From: Spongiihabitans sp965206355
GTDB taxonomy: Bacteria > Pseudomonadota > Gammaproteobacteria > Arenicellales > Poriferihabitantaceae
Length of the DNA: 64,000 nucleotides
Assembly: GCA_965206355.1 (NCBI GenBank)
Contig: OZ242212.1
Coordinates: forward strand, 620,001-684,000
Direction of reading: 5' to 3'
Shown here: positions 16,980 through 25,141 of the stretch, one piece after another
Position numbering within the stretch: the stretch's first letter is position 1
Layout: each line of letters begins with the position of its first letter
Position numbers and translations under genes: made by a program
The notes under the pieces: model-generated
What the model was told of the DNA's origin: nothing
Database searches by the model: none
Seen by the model: only the letters and a program-made list of their open reading frames with translations

Positions 16980-17390
16980 ATGAAGACAGAAAAACAACGC
17001 TGGAAATATCGCTTTGACAACTTCCAAAGGGCTTATACCTTGTTGCAAGAAGCGACCGATTTGAGTTATGAAAACAAATTGGATCAACTCGGTAAAGAAG
17101 GCATGATACAAAGGTTTGAATACACCACAGAACTTGCATGGAAGACCATAAAAGATTATTTGGAAAGCCAAAATATCGTGTTTGAGTTGATTACGCCCAG
17201 AACCGTCATCAAAGAAGCCATCGCCACCAAGTTTATTGCACAAGGCGAGGACTGGATGAATTTAATCGACGCGCGCAACAAGATGAGCTATACCTACGAT
17301 TTTAAGAAATTTGAAACCGTGATAGCGCAAATAAAAGAATCCTATCTCGCTTGTTTTGATGAATTACACAAAAAATTATTAGGAAAATGA
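16980..17390 (+). CDS. HI0074/HepT-like HEPN-domain protein (nucleotidyltransferase partner)
   Basis: Members of this family form a pair with a minimal nucleotidyltransferase; related HepT proteins are HEPN RNase toxins neutralised by AMPylation by MntA. The 136-residue all-helical protein shows family blocks LDQLGKEGMIQRFEYTTELAWKTIKDYLE and TPRTVIKEA, each within the first 90 residues. The HEPN signature RNxxxH appears as RNKMSYTYD near 103-111, with Tyr where the catalytic His normally lies, so RNase activity is probably lost. It is followed three bases later by a frameshifted nucleotidyltransferase gene. Placement between hsdM and hsdS remnants is a recurrent arrangement for such pairs. 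Confidence 0.82.
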   Translation: MKTEKQRWKYRFDNFQRAYTLLQEATDLSYENKLDQLGKEGMIQRFEYTTELAWKTIKDYLESQNIVFELITPRTVIKEAIATKFIAQGEDWMNLIDARNKMSYTYDFKKFETVIAQIKESYLACFDELHKKLLGK

Positions 17391-17392
17391 CG

Positions 17393-17747
17393 ATGAGCCA
17401 AACTTTTGACCATGGGCTCAGTACGCAACAGTTACAAACACTAAAAACTATTCTTAAGCAATGCCCATTCGTCGTAGAAAAAGTACATCTTTGGTTCCAG
17501 AGCAGCCGCAACCTACAAGAGCTACTCCGATATTGATTTGGTGCTGTACGGCAATATCAGCGAGGGCGGCATTGACCGATTATGGACACTTTTTAACGAA
17601 AGTAACCTACCTTATAAAGTGGATATCAATGCCTGCCATCTAATTCATTATCCGCCATTGAAACGACACATTGAGCAATTCGGCAAAGTGCTGTTCACGC
17701 AGGATGAACTCGATGGCAAAAATGGAAACACCGAAGTCCATACATAA
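17393..17747 (+). pseudogene. MntA-like minimal nucleotidyltransferase, frameshifted
   Basis: The gene starts at the ATG three bases after the HEPN gene and encodes a normal N-terminus (FVVEKVH). Near 17486 the frame must shift to give IFGSRAAATYKSYSDIDLVL, the GS-x10-DxD nucleotidyltransferase motif with both Asp residues kept, and then continues to the TGA at 17747. A single base seems to be missing between GAAAAAGT and ACATC. As it stands, the reading frame stops early at a TGA near 17537. This would remove the antitoxin, matching the apparent loss of the toxin catalytic His. Confidence 0.8.
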
Positions 17748-18134
17748 TCAGTCAACGCGAACCTTGTTGGATGGTGATGTTCTGAGCTTGCCGAAAGGTT
17801 GGCGGGAGCTGAAGTTGGGGGATATTGTTTCTAAAGTAATTGATAACAGAGGTAGGACACTAGTGACAACGACATCTGGATATGCATTATTTGAAGTCAA
17901 TACCATTACATATAGTTCCAAACCCCTGATTGTTCAAAGGTTAGAAAATATGTTTCTGAAGAAATATACTCTCGTTGGTTTAGATCTGGGCATTCTGAGT
18001 TTGGTGATATTCTAGTTCCTACCGTTGGTACGATAAGCAATGTTGCAGTCATCATCGAAACGGGAGAGGTGATTGCCTGGAATTTAATCGCACCCAGAAT
18101 CACTGACGATAATTCCAACAATTATATCTATTAG
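17713..18134 (+). pseudogene. hsdS: type I restriction specificity subunit (hsdS) remnant
   Basis: The first target-recognition domain of an HsdS protein is visible: LPKGWRELKLGDIVSKVIDN, FEVNTITYSSK, then after a frameshift near 17925 (at an AAACCCC run) the frame continues as YVSEEIYSRWFRSGHSEFGD and ILVPTVGTISNVAVI up to a TAG at 18134. The conserved central helices and second recognition domain are missing, replaced by a transposase remnant. It overlaps the end of the nucleotidyltransferase pseudogene by 35 bases. HsdR is not in the window. Confidence 0.8.
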
Positions 18135-18151
18135 TTTGGGTCTGGGGATTT

Positions 18152-18342
18152 TTATATGGGATGGTTTCTTAAATTCTTGAGAAGAATAGCATATAAATCA
18201 TCATTACGATGGTTGAATTTGTATTGGCATTCCTTAAGATGTACAGCTAAAAAGTTATCTCGGCGATGCCATTGACGTGGCATTTCCTCCGTGCAAATTC
18301 ATTTTTAGCGTGATAGACCCTGTAGTCATCATATCCATTCAA
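18152..18342 (-). pseudogene. IS1595/IS1016-like transposase C-terminal remnant
   Basis: Two frames on the minus strand together give the C-terminal part of an ISXO2-like transposase: YRVYHAKNEFARRKCHVNGI, then after a frameshift with a stop near 18255 AVHLKECQYKFNHRNDDLYA and NLRNHPI before TAA at 18152. The His-Asn-Gly pattern (HVNGI) matches the catalytic end of IS1016-type enzymes. N-terminal half absent. It probably caused the truncation of hsdS. Confidence 0.65.
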
Positions 18343-18441
18343 AAAAAGGCTGTCATACGCTTCTCACACATCGGTGTGGAGGTTTGCTTTCAAGAATTTT
18401 CCCTTGTACGATAGGCATTAAGCTCGCTTTCGAGCAGTTTT

Positions 18442-18855
18442 TCAGAGATTTCTCAAATACACCTTGAGCTTATGCCAGTGTGATGGTTCTTGTTGCTTTG
18501 CAAATACTATGACTCTTTGTCGTTTTCCGTTGAGTGTGAACAACAGAAAGAGCACGACTCCGCAGCAGATGAAATTTTTGAAGGTGATGATTTGCCGTTT
18601 TCCTTGCCAGTTAAGCAGATGCCATGTGCCTATTTTATTAACCTCAATACTTGAAAATTGTTTGAGTACTGACTGGCGATGTAATTCGTATTTCAGCATT
18701 GCCAAACAAATCAGGGTAATGCCGAATGAATAGCTCGCTGCTAATTCAGTATAAATCGGAATCAGCGGTAACAGGTAAAGCCCCGCCAACAGGGCGGTCA
18801 TTCGATCTGATGAATCGAGTTTAATGATTATTGGCAGACAGTATTCGTGAGACAA
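18442..18855 (-). CDS. ygfX: YgfX (CptA)-like membrane protein
   Basis: Small inner-membrane protein usually encoded directly after sdhE; in E. coli YgfX was described as a toxin affecting cytoskeletal proteins, though this is debated. The 137-residue product has two adjacent hydrophobic segments near 20-55 (LLAGLYLLPLIPIYTELA, FGITLICLAML) and a soluble C-terminus with the family-like LLNWQGKR and FICCGVVLFLLF elements. It overlaps the end of sdhE by about 35 bases and is the last gene of the sdh operon. The assignment rests on topology and position more than on sequence; confidence is moderate. Confidence 0.65.
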   Translation of the reverse strand: MSHEYCLPIIIKLDSSDRMTALLAGLYLLPLIPIYTELAASYSFGITLICLAMLKYELHRQSVLKQFSSIEVNKIGTWHLLNWQGKRQIITFKNFICCGVVLFLLFTLNGKRQRVIVFAKQQEPSHWHKLKVYLRNL

Positions 18856-19084
18856 TTTTTAACATTCCTTTGCCATATCGTTGACTGTCCGGGGTTATTT
18901 GGTAACACAGCCATTCCGTTAGTAGCGGGTCTTCGACTTGCAACAGCGTATTAAACTCGGCTTGCTCGTCGCTGGACAGTTCATGATAATAATTGCTCAC
19001 AAACCGACTTAAAATCAGCTCTAATTCCCGCGTGCCTCGTCGGCATCGCCAGAGCAGTTGTTTGATTGATGGATTCCGTTCCAT
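18821..19084 (-). CDS. sdhE: FAD assembly factor SdhE
   Basis: Promotes covalent flavinylation of SdhA (the SDH5/SDHAF2 family). The 87-residue protein carries the family signature LLWRCRRGTRELELILSRF near 10-28, with the essential RGxxE motif (RGTRE), followed by DEQAEFNTLLQVEDPLLTEW, typical of gammaproteobacterial YgfY. It lies 40 bases after sdhB in the sdh operon, the expected place. A second putative succinate dehydrogenase assembly factor lies at the other end of the cluster (22851). Confidence 0.92.
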   Translation of the reverse strand: MERNPSIKQLLWRCRRGTRELELILSRFVSNYYHELSSDEQAEFNTLLQVEDPLLTEWLCYQITPDSQRYGKGMLKIVSRILSANNH

Positions 19085-19123
19085 AGGTTTTTATATTACC
19101 TCAGCTTGCGCCACTAAAAACCA

Positions 19124-19903
19124 TCATTTTCGTTGCACAATCGCTTTCTTAATATCAGCAATTGCTTTGGCTGGATTTAAGCCCTTCGGACAGGTTTTTG
19201 TGCAGTTCATAATGGTGTGGCAACGGTATAGCTTAAACGTATCATCCAGTTGTTGCAGTCGTTCATCGGTCGCTTCATCCCGACTATCGGCGAGCCAGCG
19301 CCGAGCTTGCAATAACGCGGCGGGACCGAGATAACGATCGCTATTCCACCAGTAACTGGGGCAACTGGTCGAACAACATGCACATAAAATACACTCATAC
19401 AAGCCGTCAAGTTTAGCTCGGTCTGCTTCTGATTGCAGTCGTTCTGTTGTCGGTATCACGCTATCACTATCGGTCTTGAGCCAGGGTTTAATCGCGGCAT
19501 ATTGCGCATAAAAATTACTCATATCCGGCACTAAATCCTTGACCACCGACATATGTGGTAACGGGTAAATTTTTATATCACCTTTTGATTCATCTGCGGC
19601 AGTGGTACATGCCAGCGTATTGACACCATTGATATTCATTGAGCATGACCCGCAAATACCTTCCCGACAGGAACGCCGAAAAGTCAGCGTACTGTCGATA
19701 GTGTTTTTTATTCTTATCAGCACATCCAGCACCATAGGACCACATGCTGCCATATCCACCTCATAAGTATCCACGCTGGGGTTGTCGCCGGAATCAGGAT
19801 TCCAGCGATAAACACGCACGGTCCGCAGTCTGCCACCACTGCTGTCTTTATAGGTTTTGCCTTCGCCAATTCGGGAATTCGCCGGAAGTTTGAATTCAGC
19901 CAT
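19124..19903 (-). CDS. sdhB: succinate dehydrogenase iron-sulfur subunit
   Basis: Carries electrons from FADH2 in SdhA to ubiquinone through [2Fe-2S], [4Fe-4S] and [3Fe-4S] clusters. The 259-residue protein has the plant-type ferredoxin motif SCREGICGSCSMNINGVNTL with the later Cys (near 60-80), and the second-domain motif CILCACCSTSCPSYWWN near 165 plus CRxxMNCTxxCPKGLNP (YRCHTIMNCTKTCPKGLNP) near 225. Its start overlaps the sdhA stop (ATGA). Intact, normal length. Confidence 0.95.
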   Translation of the reverse strand: MAEFKLPANSRIGEGKTYKDSSGGRLRTVRVYRWNPDSGDNPSVDTYEVDMAACGPMVLDVLIRIKNTIDSTLTFRRSCREGICGSCSMNINGVNTLACTTAADESKGDIKIYPLPHMSVVKDLVPDMSNFYAQYAAIKPWLKTDSDSVIPTTERLQSEADRAKLDGLYECILCACCSTSCPSYWWNSDRYLGPAALLQARRWLADSRDEATDERLQQLDDTFKLYRCHTIMNCTKTCPKGLNPAKAIADIKKAIVQRK

Positions 19904-21693
19904 CAGTACACGCGCTCTTTAGGTTTAATGTATTCCACTTCATCGGTTAATGTATAGCTATGCACCGGACGATAGTCAATACGCGGATTATCTTCAACAT
20001 TTTCTTGCCATGCCAAAGTATGTTTCATCCAGTTTTCATCATCCCGATTCGGGTAATCTTCCCGCGCATGGGCACCTCGACTTTCCGTTCTGTTGACTGC
20101 CGAGTGAATTGAAACGCTTGCCTGACGTAATAAATTATCCAGTTCCAGCGTTTCGACCAAATCCGAATTCCAGACCATGGAGCGGTCACTAACCTTGACA
20201 TCAGCAAATTTATGACATATTGCCGTTATTTTTTCGATACCTTCTCGCATCACCTTTTCGGTGCGAAACACCGCACAATAATTTTGCATGGTTTTTTGCA
20301 TTTCCATGCGTATTTGCGCTGTTGGAATCGTGCCTTTAGCATAGCGAATTTTATCAAACCGAGCTAGAATTTCTTCTCCGGCAGCACTCGGCAATGGTGC
20401 TGTTTTACTTCCCGGCACAATCAACTTGCGGGCGCGATGTGCCGCTGCCCGCCCAAACACGACAATATCCAACAGCGAGTTTGAGCCCAATCGGTTGGCA
20501 CCGTGAACCGACACACAAGCCGCCTCACCAATCGCCATCAGACCCGCAACAACCGTCTCAGGATTGCCGTCTTTTAAGGTAATTACTTCGCCATGGATGT
20601 TGGTTTGTATGCCACCCATGTTGTAGTGTACTGTGGGCAATACTGGAATCGGTTGTTTGGTCACATCAACACCCGCGAAAGTTTTTGCAGATTCGGAAAT
20701 TCCGGGTAGCCGTTGTGCCAGCACCTCCGCTCCCAAATGTTCCAGATGTAAATGGATGTGATCTTTCTCTTCGCCAATCCCCAATCCATCACGAATTTCC
20801 ATCGTCATCGAACGGCTAACCACATCGCGAGAAGCCAGATCTTTGGCATTGGGGGCGTATCGCTCCATAAATCTTTCCCCTTTGGCATTGGTCAGATAGC
20901 CACCTTCACCACGCGCGCCTTCGGTAATCAAGACCCCCGCACCATAAATACCGGTTGGATGAAACTGTATAAATTCCATATCTTGTAATGGCAGTCCGGT
21001 GCGTAATACCATCCCACCACCATCGCCAGTACAGCTATGCGCCGAAGTCGCAGAAAAATAAGTGCGCCCATAGCCGCCAGTCGCCAGTATGACAATTTGT
21101 GCGGCGAAACGATGTAGCTCGCCTTTGTCCAAATCCCATGCCATCACGCCCTTGCATTCGCCGTTATCCATAATCAAATCCATGGCAAAGTATTCGATAA
21201 AGAACTGGACATTATGTTTCAAAGATTGCTGGTACAGGGTATGCAAGATGGCATGTCCGGTGCGGTCGGCAACTGCGCAAGTGCGTTGCGCCTGACCTTC
21301 ACCGAAATGTGTGGTCATACCGCCAAAGGCCCGCTGATAAATCTTGCCTTCGGCAGTGCGCGAAAAGGGAACGCCATAGTGTTCCAGCTCAATCACCGCA
21401 TCCGGGGCCTCCTTACACATATATTCAATGGCATCCTGATCACCCAGCCAGTCTGAACCCTTGACCGTATCGTACATGTGCCAACGCCAGTCATCTTCCC
21501 CCATATTCCCCAATGACGCACTCATCCCACCCTGTGCGGCGACAGTATGACTGCGTGTTGGAAACAGTTTGGTAATACAAGCGGTGTTCAATCCTTCTAA
21601 CGCCATCCCGAATGTAGCGCGCAGACCCGCACCACCCGCACCCACCACCACCACATCATACTGATGGTCGATAACTTTATAGGCTTCAGCCAT
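19903..21693 (-). CDS. sdhA: succinate dehydrogenase flavoprotein subunit
   Basis: Catalyses succinate to fumarate oxidation; FAD is covalently bound. The 596-residue protein starts with the FAD motif VVVGAGGAGLRATFGM, includes the flavinylation loop TRSHTVAAQGG (His near 46), FSRTAEGKIYQRAFGG, the substrate loop EGARGEGGYL and catalytic segment LHGANRLGSNSLLD-like VHGANRLGSNSLLDIVVFGR, and ends with the family C-terminus. It lies 70 bases after sdhD and overlaps sdhB by one to three bases. Intact. The cofactor helper SdhE is encoded in the same operon. Confidence 0.96.
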   Translation of the reverse strand: MAEAYKVIDHQYDVVVVGAGGAGLRATFGMALEGLNTACITKLFPTRSHTVAAQGGMSASLGNMGEDDWRWHMYDTVKGSDWLGDQDAIEYMCKEAPDAVIELEHYGVPFSRTAEGKIYQRAFGGMTTHFGEGQAQRTCAVADRTGHAILHTLYQQSLKHNVQFFIEYFAMDLIMDNGECKGVMAWDLDKGELHRFAAQIVILATGGYGRTYFSATSAHSCTGDGGGMVLRTGLPLQDMEFIQFHPTGIYGAGVLITEGARGEGGYLTNAKGERFMERYAPNAKDLASRDVVSRSMTMEIRDGLGIGEEKDHIHLHLEHLGAEVLAQRLPGISESAKTFAGVDVTKQPIPVLPTVHYNMGGIQTNIHGEVITLKDGNPETVVAGLMAIGEAACVSVHGANRLGSNSLLDIVVFGRAAAHRARKLIVPGSKTAPLPSAAGEEILARFDKIRYAKGTIPTAQIRMEMQKTMQNYCAVFRTEKVMREGIEKITAICHKFADVKVSDRSMVWNSDLVETLELDNLLRQASVSIHSAVNRTESRGAHAREDYPNRDDENWMKHTLAWQENVEDNPRIDYRPVHSYTLTDEVEYIKPKERVY

Positions 21694-21763
21694 ATTTTAC
21701 TCCACCCAACATCATAAATTTCACAAGGGCATTATTGGAAATGGAACTCCACAATGGCATGCC

Positions 21764-22117
21764 TCACATGACAAGACAGAAAATAGCAGCAAACCCCGCC
21801 AAGGCAAAAACCAGCAAAACCAGCTTGAGCATCCATAAACAGATAGATTTACGTTTTCGGTCATGGACATAATCTTCAATGATTTCCTGCATACCAAGCT
21901 GACCATGAAAAAACATAAAACCCAGATACAAAACCAGCAAAACCGCAACATAGGGTTGCGAAATCCAGCCAACAACGGTTGCGTAGTCATCGCCAACGTG
22001 AGCGACAATAGAAAACATAAACCAAAGCGTTAGCGGGATAAGCGCGACGGCACTGACTCTTTGCCAGCGCCAGTGATGGGAGCCTTTCGTACTCGCCGAA
22101 GTATGCTGCGAATTCAT
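21764..22117 (-). CDS. sdhD: succinate dehydrogenase membrane anchor subunit
   Basis: One of two membrane anchors that bind heme b and ubiquinone. The 117-residue protein starts with SxxGxxHWxWQR (STKGSHHWRWQRVSAVALIP), typical of SdhD, and has three membrane segments; the Q-site region DYATVVGWISQP and the helix HGQLGMQEIIEDYVHDRKRK are recognisable, with the heme-ligand His in FFHGQLGM. It follows sdhC by 28 bases. No defects visible. Confidence 0.92.
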   Translation of the reverse strand: MNSQHTSASTKGSHHWRWQRVSAVALIPLTLWFMFSIVAHVGDDYATVVGWISQPYVAVLLVLYLGFMFFHGQLGMQEIIEDYVHDRKRKSICLWMLKLVLLVFALAGFAAIFCLVM

Positions 22118-22145
22118 AGATTCTTCACAATAATCAAACCAACCG

Positions 22146-22520
22146 TCAAGCCAACAACCAAATCAGCACCGTTAGCACAAACGAACCGACAATAACCCAT
22201 TTACCCGTCAAATACGCCTGCTCCAGCTCAAAACCGTACCCCATATCCCAGACAAGATGCCGAATCCCATTCAATAAGTGATAACAGGTACACAATGTCC
22301 ATACCACCAGCAAGCCCTGACCCAATAAGGAATTCAAAAATTGAAATGCCCAGTCAAAACCCTCTGCACCGGAGGCAATACATCCCAGCCAGCCGACGAT
22401 CACGAGCGCCCCGAAAGTAATCACCACACCGGTCGCCCGATGCAATATCGACAGCACCGAAGTGAGCTGTGGCTTATACACCTGAAGATGAGGTGACAGT
22501 GGGCGGTTACGGGTTGACAA
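22146..22520 (-). CDS. sdhC: succinate dehydrogenase cytochrome b556 subunit
   Basis: Heme-b-binding membrane anchor of complex II. The 124-residue protein has the SdhC signature RPLSPHLQVYKPQLTSVLSI followed by HRATG (SILHRATGVVITFG) near 25-38, and the second motif HLLNGIRHLVWDMGYG near 85 with the heme-ligand His. The start is a TTG at 22520 with a strong AGAGGAG ribosome site seven bases upstream. First gene of the sdhCDABE-ygfX operon. A MITE (22697-22835) lies 177 bases upstream and separates it from the SDHAF4-like gene. Confidence 0.93.
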   Translation of the reverse strand: MSTRNRPLSPHLQVYKPQLTSVLSILHRATGVVITFGALVIVGWLGCIASGAEGFDWAFQFLNSLLGQGLLVVWTLCTCYHLLNGIRHLVWDMGYGFELEQAYLTGKWVIVGSFVLTVLIWLLA

Positions 22521-22696
22521 AGCAATCTCCTCTCATGAATTGATGTTAGCTACGATATTGTTATTGAACGGGAACCGAACAGAGGCGACCGTCGGCAATT
22601 AGACAAGCGCGGAGACAACCCATCATCAGCATAAACCTACCATAAAATCCCCCGTGCGTCTCTCTATGAAATACGCACCGCCCACTAATACACACT

Positions 22697-22835
22697 GAGA
22701 CCTTTGCACGAAAGCCATTTCACCTGCATACTGCGTTAAAATCGTACTCAATCGGTCATTTATAAGCATAAACTCCCTCATTCCGTGCGTTTTTGCCTTG
22801 CCTGAAAGCGAAATCATCTTCCGTGCAAAGGTCTC
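22697..22835 (-). mobile_element. MITE copy 5 (139 bp)
   Basis: Reverse-oriented family member with duplication acact at 22692-22696 and 22836-22840. It lies between the SDHAF4-like gene and sdhC. Confidence 0.94.
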
Positions 22836-22850
22836 ACACTATACCATACG

Positions 22851-23108
22851 CTAAAAATCAGAACAACGCCCATTGACTTCCCAATCGCCATATCGGGTTG
22901 GCTCCAGACCTTTCGGACCACCAACTTCATTAACAGATTCAAGCTGATTTCGCGCTTTCGGGTTACCGGACGGATCAACTGGTACGCTCCGATTTCGTGC
23001 TTTTGGATTGCTGGACTGCTTGGCAGGCACCGTTTCGCTCTCCCGAGATGACTCATGTTCAGACGCTAGCCGCTTATATGAAGCTAACACCCCGCTTTCG
23101 CCAATCAT
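22851..23108 (-). CDS. DUF1674/SDHAF4-like protein, putative succinate dehydrogenase assembly factor
   Basis: The last 25 residues carry the family signature GGPKGLEPTRYGDWEVNGRC followed by SDF at the extreme C-terminus, diagnostic of DUF1674/SDHAF4. Eukaryotic SDHAF4 binds flavinylated SdhA and aids complex II assembly. The 85-residue protein has a low-complexity, charged N-terminal part with repeated NPKARN elements near 45-65. The exact start is uncertain because the N-terminus is not conserved. Placed just upstream of the sdh operon on the same strand, separated from sdhC by a MITE that may have split one transcript. In bacteria the family is best known from alphaproteobacteria. Confidence 0.82.
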   Translation of the reverse strand: MIGESGVLASYKRLASEHESSRESETVPAKQSSNPKARNRSVPVDPSGNPKARNQLESVNEVGGPKGLEPTRYGDWEVNGRCSDF

Positions 23109-23253
23109 GCCTGCATCGCTCCAATACCACTCATCAACATAGACGATAATATTAGAACAGCAATACTGTTTCGAAAATTCTCTGGCATTGCCTGATTCTA
23201 ACTGATTCCAGATTTGATTTTAAGCAGTATCCCGATTCAGAATACTATACACA

Positions 23254-23392
23254 GAGACCTTTGCACGGAAGATGATTTCGCTTTCAGGCAAGGCAAAAAC
23301 GCACGGAATGAGGGAGTTTATGCTTATAAATGACCGATTGAGTACGTTTTTAACGCAGCATGCAGGTGAAATGGCTTTCGTGCAAAGGTCTC
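23254..23392 (+). mobile_element. MITE copy 6 (139 bp)
   Basis: Family ends with duplication acaca at 23249-23253 and 23393-23397. It lies just downstream of the lysA stop codon. Confidence 0.94.
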
Positions 23393-23416
23393 ACACAAGT
23401 ATATCGCTTGCAAATA

Positions 23417-24685
23417 CTAAGGTAGAATCTGTTCTCCCTGATAGAGTGATTCCAGTGTTTCACGTGCTTTAATGATATGAAACTGATCACCATCAACCAT
23501 AACTTCGGCTGCGCGCGGGCGGGAATTATAGTTTGAACTCATCACCGCACCATATGCACCTGCGCTTCTGACCGTAAGCAGGTCATTCTCGGCAACCTGC
23601 AAGCGCCGTTGCTTGCCAAGAAAATCTCCACTTTCGCAAACCGGTCCGACAACATCATAGACTTCGGCTGTGGCTTCGCTGGATTTATTCACGGCTATGA
23701 TTTCCTGATAGGCCTGATATAACGCCGGTCGAATTAAATCGTTCATAGCCGCATCCACGATACAAAAATTTGCCCCCTGATCTTTTTTTATATCGTGTAC
23801 CCGCGTCAGCAATATGCCAGCATTGGCGATGATTGCCCGCCCCGGTTCTATGACAATCGTGAGTCGCGCACCACTCGTTTGCCGTGATCGGCGAGTTAAT
23901 TGCTCAAGCAACATGCGTACATACTGGTCAGGCGTGGGCGGACATTCATCACGGTATCGCACCCCCAGCCCACCGCCAAAATCAATATGGTTAATGGCAA
24001 TGCCCATGTCCGCGAGTTGATCAATAAAACATAAAAGCTGATGCAACGCGTCTCGATAAGGTGATAAATCAGTCAACTGCGAGCCGATATGGCAGGCAAC
24101 GCCGTCGATTCGAACATTTTTATCGGTGGCGGCTTGTTTATAGACTTGTAGTGCTTGGTCGAACGACAAGCCGAATTTGTTTTCACGCAGACCTGTTGAT
24201 ATGTACGGATGGGTTTTTGCATCAACGTTAGGGTTTATGCGTACCGATATGCGTGGTTGCACGCCGACTTCTTTGGCAATGGCACTGATTCGTTGTAGCT
24301 CGCTGGCGCATTCAATGTTAAAACAACCCACACCGAATTCCAGTGCCTGTCGAATTTCCCAAGGCTGTTTGCATACGCCAGAAAAAATAGTCATTAGCGG
24401 ATCGCCACCAGCGGCAATCACCCGCATAAGCTCGCCCGCAGAAACAACATCAAAACCAGAGCCGAGTCTGGCGAGTAAATTCAAAATGGCCAGATTACTA
24501 TTGGCTTTAACGGCGTAACATATTTTGTGGGGATAATCGCCAAAGCTCTTGTTAAACGCCTGCCAGTGTCTTTCAAGGGTCGCCCGCGAATAAACAAAAC
24601 ACGGTGTGCCAACCTGCTGGGCAATTTCGGTAAGGTCAACTTGTTCAGCGAATAGCTGAGAATTTTTATATTGAAAATGATCCAT
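23417..24685 (-). CDS. lysA: diaminopimelate decarboxylase
   Basis: PLP-dependent fold-III enzyme that decarboxylates meso-diaminopimelate to lysine. The 422-residue protein has the PLP-Lys motif YAVKANSNLAIL near 57-68 (Lys60), the glycine-rich phosphate site HIDFGGGLGVRY near 235, and the C-terminal active-site region VVGPVCESGDFLGKQR near 345 with the Cys that reaches across the dimer, then AGAYGAVMSSNYN. Length is normal. The lptM-like lipoprotein gene lies 100 bases upstream on the same strand, the typical gammaproteobacterial arrangement. Confidence 0.95.
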   Translation of the reverse strand: MDHFQYKNSQLFAEQVDLTEIAQQVGTPCFVYSRATLERHWQAFNKSFGDYPHKICYAVKANSNLAILNLLARLGSGFDVVSAGELMRVIAAGGDPLMTIFSGVCKQPWEIRQALEFGVGCFNIECASELQRISAIAKEVGVQPRISVRINPNVDAKTHPYISTGLRENKFGLSFDQALQVYKQAATDKNVRIDGVACHIGSQLTDLSPYRDALHQLLCFIDQLADMGIAINHIDFGGGLGVRYRDECPPTPDQYVRMLLEQLTRRSRQTSGARLTIVIEPGRAIIANAGILLTRVHDIKKDQGANFCIVDAAMNDLIRPALYQAYQEIIAVNKSSEATAEVYDVVGPVCESGDFLGKQRRLQVAENDLLTVRSAGAYGAVMSSNYNSRPRAAEVMVDGDQFHIIKARETLESLYQGEQILP

Positions 24686-24787
24686 ATTAATGATGGCGCG
24701 ACTTGGTTGATGAGCCCGATATTATAAGTTTGGTTTTGTGGTTTTGGCTCTGCGGTTATAGCTTTGAGAAAAGCGATTATAGGCAAT

Positions 24788-25012
24788 CTAATAGCCGTTT
24801 TGGTATAGCTGTTCAAAACCACCAAACGAATCCACTGACGGCACCGTGCTTTGTGGGTTTTTTTCTTTATCGGCTTCGCTACTTCGCTGTTGGGTAATGT
24901 GTTCATCGGGAATAAATAACGCGCCTTTTTGACCGCAGGCGGATAGCAACAAGCTACTCACCAACAACAGGCTCGGCACTAAGAGCGGGATATTGCGGAG
25001 GAACTGGCTCAT
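24788..25012 (-). CDS. lptM: LptM-like (YifL) outer-membrane lipoprotein
   Basis: Short lipoprotein that in E. coli helps the LptDE lipopolysaccharide translocon to mature. The 74-residue precursor has a signal peptide with lipobox LSAC (Cys near 26), followed by the diagnostic GQKGALFIPDE segment. The rest is hydrophilic and variable. The gene sits directly upstream of lysA, as in many gammaproteobacteria, and downstream of argH on the same strand. Intact. Confidence 0.88.
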   Translation of the reverse strand: MSQFLRNIPLLVPSLLLVSSLLLSACGQKGALFIPDEHITQQRSSEADKEKNPQSTVPSVDSFGGFEQLYQNGY

Positions 25013-25141
25013 ATATTACTTTGGTTTTTTAGCGCGGTCATTTCCTGAAATGATCATCGTCTGCCGCGACTATCATTGGCTCTGAACCCGTGTGGCACGC
25101 GATGAAGCTAACAAGCATGGGCGTATTTTGTCGTCACTGTC

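Noticed and set aside
23254..23472. Conserved small protein starting MISLSGKAKTHGMREFML in several places
   Set aside because: The shared sequence comes from the MITE DNA itself; the ORF ends differ with each flank.
24481..24906. Minus-strand ORF overlapping lysA and lptM
   Set aside because: Runs in another frame over the lysA start and lptM end; composition is not protein-like.
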